From positions 1 through 64,000 of the forward strand of contig JABFGJ010000003.1 in NCBI GenBank assembly GCA_013112545.1: a stretch of DNA of 64,000 nucleotides, given 5' to 3'. Below are positions 17,085 to 23,778 of the stretch, in pieces. The stretch comes from Bacteroidota bacterium. GTDB lineage: Bacteria; Bacteroidota; Bacteroidia; Flavobacteriales_E; Vicingaceae. The translations under genes and the position numbers were made by a program. Position 1 is the first letter of the stretch. Each line of letters begins with the position of its first letter. The notes under the pieces were generated by a model, which saw nothing but the letters and a program-made list of their open reading frames with translations, did not search any database and had not been told where the DNA came from.

Positions 17085-17633
17085 ATGCAAGAATCGACAT
17101 TGATACCATTTCTAAGAAAAAATCTTGACATATTATTTGTTGGATTAAATCCAGCAAAAGGTTCAAGCGAAAACGGACACTACTTTTCTGTAAATCAAGC
17201 TTTTTGGAATCAACTTTACGAATCTGGGTTGTTAACTAAGCTAGTTGACAAATCAAATGCAGATGAATTGATTTTTGGCTCGAATAAATACAATTATAAA
17301 AATTGGAATTTTGGAATCACTGATTTAATAACTGAAATTGCAGAAAGTAATAGTGCTAAAGTTAAACCTAAAAAAGCTGACCTGATAAGATTGGAAAATG
17401 TTATTAAAGACTATAAACCAAAGACAACAGTACTGCTTCATGGTAAGGTTTTAAAGAAATTTATTGGCCATTTAGGGTACATTGTTCCTGAATCAAATAC
17501 GGGAAAACTTGGGAGATTAATTGAAAATTGTAATACAACTTTTTACAATATAGCTTTTCCACATGGGAATTCAATTACAAGCGAATCGAAGATTGAAAAA
17601 TACACTGAATTAAAAGAATTCTTAAATTTATAA
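17085..17633 (+). CDS. Uracil-DNA glycosylase superfamily protein, Mug-like
   Basis: This 182-residue protein has the active-site motif GLNPAKGSSENGHYFS (20-35), close to the GxNPs...GHyF motif of mismatch-specific (Mug/TDG) glycosylases, followed by the AFW signature and a C-terminal FPHGNS loop in the place of the DNA-intercalating motif. TTVLLHGKVLKKF matches the central strand before the second active-site loop. It probably removes damaged or mispaired bases, though the substrate is unclear. It is the first gene of a two-gene cassette, one base ahead of the AlbA_2 gene. Confidence 0.7.
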   Translation: MQESTLIPFLRKNLDILFVGLNPAKGSSENGHYFSVNQAFWNQLYESGLLTKLVDKSNADELIFGSNKYNYKNWNFGITDLITEIAESNSAKVKPKKADLIRLENVIKDYKPKTTVLLHGKVLKKFIGHLGYIVPESNTGKLGRLIENCNTTFYNIAFPHGNSITSESKIEKYTELKEFLNL

Positions 17634-17634
17634 A

Positions 17635-18843
17635 ATGACAAAAAAATACCCTTTTCATTACGAAGTTCGTGTCAAACTCTTAGCGTTTGATAAAGAAAAT
17701 AATGTTCGAAATGAATCATTTATAAAAAAATTTGATGATAAAACACCATTAGAAAACAGAGCAAATGCTTTTGAAGAGTTTAATGAATATTTATCATTTT
17801 TGGAACAAATTGGGAGACTTAAAAAAAGTAATCAAGGAAATTTCGTAATTATTCAACCTTCTTTCATAAATGAAATCCTTGATAAAAAAGAAAACTCTGA
17901 GGATTATTTTGAGTTTAAAAAGGTATATGACCAATATAAAGAAGAAATCTCTGTTTATTTAGTTGTTAATGACCTCGACATAGCTAAAAACGTAATTGAT
18001 GCATTTGAATTTGAGGGTAAAGTTGAAACTGAGTTTGAAATACACAGGGTATCTTCTTCCATGTATGATTTAGAACCTCAAGATTTAATTGACAGCCTTG
18101 ATATGCAAGAAGTTCCTCTTTATGAATATTATCAAATAAATGTTGGTGAATTAAAAACGACAGTTTATCATTATGGATTAGACTATGCAGAATCAGGAGA
18201 AGATGAAGAAAGCGGAGCAAAAAGAACAATTCTAAAAACACCTTATGTTTGGGATACTATTGAAAGGTATAATGAGATTTATAATTCAAATCAAGATACA
18301 GAAGAAACTGATATTAATGAGGGCATAGATTTACTTAGTATAATAAAAAGAGGCGAAAGTAATCAAGTCGAATTTAAACCATGTTTACTTTATAATTTTA
18401 AAACTCAAGCCGCAGGAATAGGTGTTAAATATTTAATAGCCAAGGCTATTTGCGGATTTCTAAATTCAAATGGCGGAGTTTTGTTTATTGGAGTAAATGA
18501 TAACGGTAATATTCAAGGATTAGAAAATTATGACTATTCATTGTTTCATGGAGAAAATGAAAAGGATAAGCTATTATTAGAATTTGACTCACTTTTGGCC
18601 TATTTTTTTGACTTATCCATAAAGCCATTAGTAGATTCATCAATTAAGAAAGTAGAGGGTAAAGATATTTTAGTAATAGTTATTACCGAAAGTTATAAAC
18701 CGATATTTCTTAAAAACAAAAAAAATGAATTGATTGAGAAAGAACTATATATTCGGATGAATGCATCAACAAGACAAATATTTGATATTGAAGAAATGGT
18801 TGAATATGTATTTAACAAACAATGGAGAAAGCCCAGCAGGTAA
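17635..18843 (+). CDS. AlbA_2 (Schlafen-like) domain protein
   Basis: This protein has 402 residues. The C-terminal half carries the AlbA_2 fold: ESNQVEFKP around E246, AKAICGFLNSNGGVLFIGVNDNG (about 269-291) and the closing strand ELYIRMNASTRQI. This domain is found in putative transcription regulators and Schlafen-like nucleic-acid enzymes. The N-terminal 220 residues are acidic and unrecognised. The start is one base after the glycosylase stop, so translation is probably coupled. The TAA stop lies in the closing GCAGGTAAC of the cassette, so the frame ends inside the site. Pairing with a glycosylase hints at nucleic-acid processing, which is only an inference. Confidence 0.75.
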   Translation: MTKKYPFHYEVRVKLLAFDKENNVRNESFIKKFDDKTPLENRANAFEEFNEYLSFLEQIGRLKKSNQGNFVIIQPSFINEILDKKENSEDYFEFKKVYDQYKEEISVYLVVNDLDIAKNVIDAFEFEGKVETEFEIHRVSSSMYDLEPQDLIDSLDMQEVPLYEYYQINVGELKTTVYHYGLDYAESGEDEESGAKRTILKTPYVWDTIERYNEIYNSNQDTEETDINEGIDLLSIIKRGESNQVEFKPCLLYNFKTQAAGIGVKYLIAKAICGFLNSNGGVLFIGVNDNGNIQGLENYDYSLFHGENEKDKLLLEFDSLLAYFFDLSIKPLVDSSIKKVEGKDILVIVITESYKPIFLKNKKNELIEKELYIRMNASTRQIFDIEEMVEYVFNKQWRKPSR

Positions 18844-18970
18844 CACATGGTATAGTGCATGCGGGTTTCAGTGGTTTTCGAGCGTTCGAGGCTCGTAAAA
18901 AAGGTCGGTGTAAACTGATAGAAATCGCCTCGTAATCCCGCACGACACCATACCATAAACCGTTAGCGGT
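18836..18970 (+). repeat. Cassette site D
   Basis: GCAGGTAAC (18836-18844) mirrors the cassette start at 17054-17062. Arms 18847-18865 and 18937-18956 form an imperfect stem (ATGGTAT..GCGGG against CCCGC..ATACCAT). The site closes with AAACCGTT, opening the next unit GTTAGCGGT (18962-18970). The middle is more GC-rich than the flanking genes. Confidence 0.7.
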
Positions 18971-19012
18971 CAGCTTAAAAAGACGATAGAAGTTCAAAAC
19001 GACAATAGAAAA

Positions 19013-19615
19013 ATGAAATCTGAAAATAAACTAATAAGCGTAGGATTTTTGACGGCAATTTCAGCTTCACTTTGCTGTATAACACCTGTTTTGGCTTTAT
19101 TGGCAGGAACAAGTGGACTTGCTTCAACCTTTTCGTGGCTCGACCCTTTCAGACCATATTTTATCGGATTGACAATTTTGGTACTTGGAATTGCTTGGTA
19201 TCAGAAAGTTAAACCTAAAAAAGAAATTGACTGCAATTGCGAAACGGATGAAAAACCGAGATTTATCCAAAGCAAAACATTTTTGGGAATAGTAACAATT
19301 TTTACAGGTTTGATGCTCGCATTTCCGATGTACGCTCAGGTTTTTTATCCACAAACGGAGAAACAAATAACAACGGTTGACAAATCCAATATAATAACGG
19401 CAGAATTTAAAATTAACGGAATGACCTGTGCGGGTTGCGAAGAACACGTAAACCACGAAGTCAATAAACTATCGGGAATTATTAAGTCAACTGCTTCATA
19501 CAAAAATGGAAACGCAATCGTAAAATTTGACAAATCCAAGACAAATGTAAACGAGATAGAAAAAGCGATTTCCAAAACAGGATATTCGGTAACGGACAAG
19601 AAAAAAATAGAATGA
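19013..19615 (+). CDS. merTP: Mercuric ion transporter MerTP (MerT-MerP fusion)
   Basis: This 200-residue inner-membrane protein joins a MerT-like part with three membrane segments (about 7-30, 46-63, 88-110) to a C-terminal HMA domain. The first segment carries the Cys pair LCCITP (C21, C22), a loop has DCNCE, and the HMA part has GMTCAGC (136-142). MerT-type proteins bring Hg(II) into the cell, normally for reduction by MerA. No merA or merR is near, so the cassette may work with genes elsewhere or serve another metal. Its stop overlaps the next start (ATGA). Confidence 0.85.
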   Translation: MKSENKLISVGFLTAISASLCCITPVLALLAGTSGLASTFSWLDPFRPYFIGLTILVLGIAWYQKVKPKKEIDCNCETDEKPRFIQSKTFLGIVTIFTGLMLAFPMYAQVFYPQTEKQITTVDKSNIITAEFKINGMTCAGCEEHVNHEVNKLSGIIKSTASYKNGNAIVKFDKSKTNVNEIEKAISKTGYSVTDKKKIE

Positions 19616-19821
19616 ACATAATACTCAAATCAACAATTACTTGCCCCAACTGCGGACATAAAAAAGAAGAAACAATGCCGGAGAATGCTTGCCAATATTT
19701 TTACGAATGTGAAAATTGTAAACAAGTATTAAAACCAAAACAGAATGATTGTTGCGTTTATTGTAGTTACGGAACAGTAAAATGTCCACCAAAACAAGTA
19801 GGAACAAATTGTTGCGAATAA
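19612..19821 (+). CDS. GDCCVxC-domain protein (mercury-associated)
   Basis: This small protein of 69 residues has ten Cys: CPNCGH (11-16), CENCK, NDCCVYC (the GDCCVxC box with N in place of G), CPP and a C-terminal CC. Such proteins regularly follow merTP genes in Bacteroidota and are thought to handle metal. The start ATG overlaps the merTP stop by ATGA, so translation is coupled. There is no signal peptide. Confidence 0.75.
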   Translation: MNIILKSTITCPNCGHKKEETMPENACQYFYECENCKQVLKPKQNDCCVYCSYGTVKCPPKQVGTNCCE

Positions 19822-19851
19822 AAGAACAAACAAACGAAAAAAGAAAGCCGA

Positions 19852-19989
19852 ACCGCTAACAACGGCTATGCGCCAGGCGGGAAACCGTCTTCGGTTGATA
19901 GATTACGGATGCGAGAACGGTTTCGTTTCCAAAAGAACATTTCCGGGTAAAACCCCGCGCCCGGCGCATAGCCGCGAAACGTTGTAGTG
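19852..19989 (+). repeat. Cassette site E
   Basis: ACCGCTAAC (19852-19860) is the exact reverse complement of the cassette start GTTAGCGGT (18962-18970). A perfect 12-base stem CGGCTATGCGCC (19863-19874) and GGCGCATAGCCG (19963-19974) follows, with further GC pairs inside. It closes with CGAAACGTT; the next unit begins GTTGTAGTG at 19981. This is the cleanest hairpin of the series. Confidence 0.72.
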
Positions 19990-20000
19990 AATTTAAAAAA

Positions 20001-20537
20001 ATGAAAAATCTAGCAAAGAAAATCGGGGTTTTCACCTTACTGTTTTCATTGATTTCTTGGATCCCAAAATTGGAAAATAACGGAGCGCTCGTAACCATAT
20101 CAATGACCACTAAAGGAGCAATGCAAAAAGGTTATGGAATAATTATGACGTTGGCAAATACGGAAACCAAAGAGATTTATAAATCAAAATCATTAGGCCC
20201 AATTTCCCCTCATGCTATGTTTAAAGAGTTACCGGAAGGAACCTATGTTGTTACGAAAATCGAGGTTCCATTAGGACAGTTAATGTATATAAATCAATCA
20301 CAGGAGCTAACAGATTTTTTTGGTGAACTAACCTTTAAAAGTGGAAATGCATATTATTTGGGCAATTTCAAAGGAAATCGAGAAATTGGAAGAAAAAATG
20401 TTTTCCATCTTTGGCTAGATAAACCAGATATTCATCCGAAACTATTGAAAAAACTTGGGAAGAAGAAAATTGAATTGACTGATACAGATTTAATTAAAAC
20501 CTTTCCATATGAAAAAGAGAAATTGACAATATATTAA
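20001..20537 (+). CDS. Cassette-borne secreted protein, unknown function
   Basis: This 178-residue protein has an N-terminal hydrophobic segment (about 7-21) that could be a signal peptide or anchor. The body is predicted beta-rich, with GYGIIMTLANTETKEIYKSK, EGTYVVTKIEVPLG and GNAYYLGNFKGNR. The LPEGTYVV and YYLGNFKG patterns resemble small periplasmic or outer-membrane beta-sandwich proteins of the DUF2846 kind, but I cannot assign the family with confidence. It is the only gene of its cassette. Confidence 0.55.
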   Translation: MKNLAKKIGVFTLLFSLISWIPKLENNGALVTISMTTKGAMQKGYGIIMTLANTETKEIYKSKSLGPISPHAMFKELPEGTYVVTKIEVPLGQLMYINQSQELTDFFGELTFKSGNAYYLGNFKGNREIGRKNVFHLWLDKPDIHPKLLKKLGKKKIELTDTDLIKTFPYEKEKLTIY

Positions 20538-20548
20538 AAGAAAAAACT

Positions 20549-20643
20549 CACTACAATAACTAAGTATTTGTTTTACCGATAGGCCAAAAATGAATACTGT
20601 GCCTGACCGCCGGCAGGAGGTTTGACGAAGTAAATACCTAGGG
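20549..20643 (+). repeat. Cassette-site-like repeat F
   Basis: CACTACAATAAC (20549-20560) mirrors the cassette start GTTGTAGTG (19981-19989) with three extra bases. Outer stem TAAGTATTT (20561-20569) pairs with AAATACCTA (20632-20640). The 47-base core 20582-20628 recurs at 22710-22756 with two mismatches and contains the palindromic CCGCCGGCAGG stretch. The following 20644-20780 holds no gene. Confidence 0.6.
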
Positions 20644-20788
20644 GGAAAACGATTTTCTTGATTAGTTTTTGGAGTAGGCATGATAAGTATTTGTGATTGT
20701 TTGTTTAGTTATCTCCGACTAATCCCGATAGCTATCGAAAATCGGAGTTCAATAGTGGAAAGAACCTATTTATATTTACCACTCAAGG

Positions 20789-20921
20789 CACTTACAACCA
20801 TATAGCTTATGGCGGGTGAACGGCTGCCAACAAAGTTTTCGCTCCGTAGCCAGTTTCCATTTCGGCGGACAGGATAGTGCTTCGAAAAGCCCACGTCTCT
20901 TAGCTGCAAAACGTTGTGCTT
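20789..20921 (+). repeat. Cassette site G
   Basis: CACTTACAAC (20789-20798) differs by one inserted T from the reverse complement of GTTGTAGTG, so it could also close the cassette that starts at 19981. A weak stem (TAGCTTA..GGCGGG against GCCC..TAGCT) leads to AAAACGTT and the next start GTTGTGCTT (20913-20921). From 20922 to 21162 only an AT-rich leader is seen. Confidence 0.5.
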
Positions 20922-21162
20922 CATTCCCCACATTTAGAAATCTCAATTAATTTCTATCGCTAACGCCAAATTTTTCAGACCGAAAAGGGGTAAATTAGAA
21001 GTTTTTTTAATAACATAACTAATTGAATTTTAATAACTAAATTGAGCGTTAGTTAGAATTTAATAAAATATTCGATTGTCAGATTAATTGTTTTTGCCTC
21101 CGTAAATCTGCCTATTAGTTCAATAATGTAATAATAGATTTCTTTCAAACTGCTTATTTTTG

Positions 21163-21170
21163 TATATTTG
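21163..21170 (+). promoter_or_regulatory. -7 box before the AAA ATPase gene
   Basis: TATATTTG matches TAnnTTTG, 12 bases before the start ATG. The cassette probably has its own promoter. Confidence 0.5.
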
Positions 21171-21182
21171 TATCATTAAGAC

Positions 21183-22637
21183 ATGTATATGGCAAAGCTA
21201 AACCCTATTCCGACAGAAAAGATTATTGAACGTCTTCGATACGAAAATCCGTGGTGGATTACCAAAGAGATTCCAAATACTTACAGTTCAATGTCCAAAA
21301 GATTATATTTTGATCTCTTTTATCCATTCGTAATTGAAAGAAGTATAAAAAGGGCATTAGTCCTAATGGGACCAAGAAGAGTAGGTAAAACAGTAATGTT
21401 ATTTCATTGCATTGGAAACTTACTAAAAGAAGGTACAAATCCTCATAAACTATTCTTAATTGGAATTGATAACCCGATTTATGTCAACTTAAGCTTAGAA
21501 GACGTTTTAAGCCTTTGTAAAGAATCTTTAAACCTTGACCATCTTAATGGTTGCTATATCTTTTTTGATGAAATACAATACTTGAAAGATTGGGAAAGAC
21601 ACTTAAAAGTTTTGGTTGACTCATATCCAGAAACTAAATTCATTGTTTCAGGTTCAGCAGCTGCAGCATTGAAATGGCATAGCACAGAAAGTGGAGCGGG
21701 TAGATTTACTGATTTCTTATTACCTCCGTTGACATTTCAGGAGTATATTCATTTAAAAAATCTAGACCATTTAATTTTTGAAGGCAATATTCAATATGGA
21801 AACAAGGATATAGCGTATTGCTTAACTCATGATTGCAAAGAATTAAATAAAGAATTTGTCCATTATTTAAATTTTGGAGGCTATCCAGAGGTTGTGTTAT
21901 CCGAAAAAATACAAGGCGATGTGGGTAGATATGTGAAAAACGATATTGTGGACAAAGTTCTACTTAGAGATTTACCAAGTTTGTATGGCATCAAAGACGT
22001 CCAAGAATTAAACAGATTTTTCACATATATAGCTTATAATACGGGAAATGAATTCTCTTATGAGACTATGTCTAGGGAAAGTGGGATTCAAAAGGATACA
22101 TTAAAAAAATATCTAGAATATTTAGAAGCAGCATTCTTAATTAAAGTATTATACAAAGTCGGAGTCAATGCAAAAAGGTTAAAAAGAATAACAAGCTTCA
22201 AAGTATATCTAACTAATCCATCGCTTCGTACTGCTTTATTTTCACCGATAAGTGAAACAGACCAAGAAATGGGTAACATGGTTGAAACTGCAATTCGTTC
22301 ACAATGGATGCATCGTGAGCAGCTAGATTTAACCTATGCTAGATGGAAAGAGGGCAGAAATGAAGGAGAAGTAGATCTTGTTTTAGTAGATGATAAAAAT
22401 TACAAACCTGTTTGGGGAGTAGAAATTAAGTGGAGTAATCGATATTTCGACAAACCACAAGAATTGAAAAGTTTAATTAAATTTTGTGAAACAAATAAAC
22501 TTAAAGCTGCGGTTGTCACTTCAATTAATCAAATAGGAATGAAAGAAACACATGACTTGAGATTTACTTTTCTACCTGCTTCTATTTATGCATATAATAT
22601 TGGAGAAATCACACTTAAAATGAAAACTAATAATTAA
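21183..22637 (+). CDS. AAA-type ATPase with DUF4143 domain
   Basis: This 484-residue protein has Walker A GPRRVGKT (63-70), Walker B IFFDEIQY with the DEIQ signature (about 120-127) and SGSAAAAL in the sensor region, followed by the DUF4143 domain (about 220-480), which contains EVDLVLVD and WGVEIKW, a pattern like the D-ExK core of restriction-like nucleases. The family is widespread in Bacteroidota and its function is unknown; ideas range from nuclease-linked ATPase to antitoxin-like roles. A second ATG two codons on is an alternative start. It is the last recognisable cassette of the array. Confidence 0.85.
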   Translation: MYMAKLNPIPTEKIIERLRYENPWWITKEIPNTYSSMSKRLYFDLFYPFVIERSIKRALVLMGPRRVGKTVMLFHCIGNLLKEGTNPHKLFLIGIDNPIYVNLSLEDVLSLCKESLNLDHLNGCYIFFDEIQYLKDWERHLKVLVDSYPETKFIVSGSAAAALKWHSTESGAGRFTDFLLPPLTFQEYIHLKNLDHLIFEGNIQYGNKDIAYCLTHDCKELNKEFVHYLNFGGYPEVVLSEKIQGDVGRYVKNDIVDKVLLRDLPSLYGIKDVQELNRFFTYIAYNTGNEFSYETMSRESGIQKDTLKKYLEYLEAAFLIKVLYKVGVNAKRLKRITSFKVYLTNPSLRTALFSPISETDQEMGNMVETAIRSQWMHREQLDLTYARWKEGRNEGEVDLVLVDDKNYKPVWGVEIKWSNRYFDKPQELKSLIKFCETNKLKAAVVTSINQIGMKETHDLRFTFLPASIYAYNIGEITLKMKTNN

Positions 22638-22649
22638 AGAAAAAAACGA

Positions 22650-22770
22650 AAGCACAATAACTACGGCGGGCAAGCTGTTTTGCCGATACCGCGAAAAGCG
22701 GCACAGGTTGGCCAAAAATGAATACTCTGCCTGACCGCCGGCAGGAGGCTTGACGATTAAATACGTAGTG
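22650..22770 (+). repeat. Cassette-site-like repeat H
   Basis: AAGCACAATAAC (22650-22661) mirrors the cassette start GTTGTGCTT (20913-20921) with the same three extra bases seen in site F. Stem ACTACG (22660-22665) pairs with CGTAGT (22764-22769). It shares the 47-base core (22710-22756) with F and a 20-base stretch (22663-22682) with A0. It is the right-hand limit of the array. Confidence 0.6.
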
Positions 22771-22878
22771 AGAAAGCTTTTTTTTTTCTACGCTTCAACG
22801 AATCATTAATGAAGGACTTGGTGGGCATTTAAGCATTTCTATCAAGCTCGATTAAGAATATAAAACATAAATTACCCC

Positions 22879-23769
22879 ATGGAGTTTTTTAAATTGCCTT
22901 CTATCATTTCTAAATTAGATTCCCCTTTTTTGCAAGCGCATGAAATAGAATTGAGTTTAAAGCGAGATGATTTGATTCATGCAGCGGTTTCGGGCAATAA
23001 GTGGCGCAAGCTAAAATACAACCTACTAGAAGCTCAAAAGAAAGGCATTAAACAGCTGATTACGTTTGGTGGGGCTTATTCTAACCACATTGCAGCAACT
23101 GCATCTGCAGGTAATTTATTGGGAATAAAAACCATAGGAGTAATCAGGGGAGAAGAAGGGTTTGAAAATGAAACCTTGCTTTTGGCTCAAAAAAACGGCA
23201 TGAAGTTGCATTTTGTGAGTCGAACGGATTATCGCCAAAAAAATGAATTGGATTTTAGAGCTGAGTTAATTAGCCGATTTGGCGATTCTTTAATTGTTCC
23301 AGAAGGTGGAGCAAATGCTTTAGGCGTTTTGGGTTGCCAAGAGATTTTAGAAGAAGTAAATGAAGTTTATGATGTTGTGGCCTGCTCGGCAGGAACTGGC
23401 ACAACGGCTTCGGGTATTTGCAAGCGTTTGAAAAAGGAGAAATTATTGGTTTTTCCAGCCCTAAATGGAGGGCAGTTTATTTTAGAAGAAATGAAAGCGC
23501 ACTGCACTCCAAAGCAAATCAAACAAGTAGAGCTGCAATTGGATTATCATTTTGGCGGTTATGCCAAAACAAAACCTGAATTAATCGAGTTTTATTTTCA
23601 ATTCCTGAAAGACTTCAATATAGAATTGGATTTGGTTTATACCTCCAAAATGATGTATGGTTTATTTGATTTAATCCAAAAACAATATTTCCCAAGAGGG
23701 ACTAAAATTCTTGCCATTCACACCGGTGGGGTTCAGGGTAATAAGGGAATATTGAAATCAAAAAACTAA
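22879..23769 (+). CDS. PLP-dependent ACC deaminase / D-cysteine desulfhydrase family enzyme
   Basis: This 296-residue enzyme is of fold-type II and depends on pyridoxal phosphate. K41 in SGNKWRK is the likely Schiff-base Lys, GGAYSNH (64-70) is the substrate loop, and ACSAGTGTTASG binds the phosphate. Relatives deaminate 1-aminocyclopropane-1-carboxylate or desulfurate D-cysteine; sequence alone does not settle which. It is slightly shorter than typical members (about 320-340). It lies just outside the cassette array and convergent with the next gene. Confidence 0.85.
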   Translation: MEFFKLPSIISKLDSPFLQAHEIELSLKRDDLIHAAVSGNKWRKLKYNLLEAQKKGIKQLITFGGAYSNHIAATASAGNLLGIKTIGVIRGEEGFENETLLLAQKNGMKLHFVSRTDYRQKNELDFRAELISRFGDSLIVPEGGANALGVLGCQEILEEVNEVYDVVACSAGTGTTASGICKRLKKEKLLVFPALNGGQFILEEMKAHCTPKQIKQVELQLDYHFGGYAKTKPELIEFYFQFLKDFNIELDLVYTSKMMYGLFDLIQKQYFPRGTKILAIHTGGVQGNKGILKSKN

Positions 23770-23778
23770 GCGCTGTGT

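Larger units (their letters stand above)
11964..22770 (+). mobile_element. Integron-like gene-cassette array without visible integrase
   Basis: All genes here read on the plus strand and are separated by hairpin-bearing sites. Units begin GTT plus about six variable bases and end with the reverse complement of those bases, e.g. 14396-14404 against 15247-15255, 17054-17062 against 18836-18844, 18962-18970 against 19852-19860, and 13355-13364 against 14206-14215. After the closing AAC come 2-3 bases, a long imperfect stem, 4-6 bases and CGTT of the next unit. This is how attC sites and integron cassettes are built. The core words do not follow the classical GTTRRRY fully. No integrase is in the window. 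Outer limits are approximate. Confidence 0.6.

Noticed and set aside
14206-19989. Sites read as simple transcription terminators
   Set aside because: They are 100-200 bases long, lack T-runs, and their outer words match the start of their own unit, which a terminator would not need.
11964-22770. CRISPR array
   Set aside because: Spacing is gene-sized, repeats are not uniform, and no cas gene is present.
22879-23769. The PLP enzyme as a further cassette
   Set aside because: No matching start and end words or hairpin site flank it on the right, and the gene looks like core metabolism.
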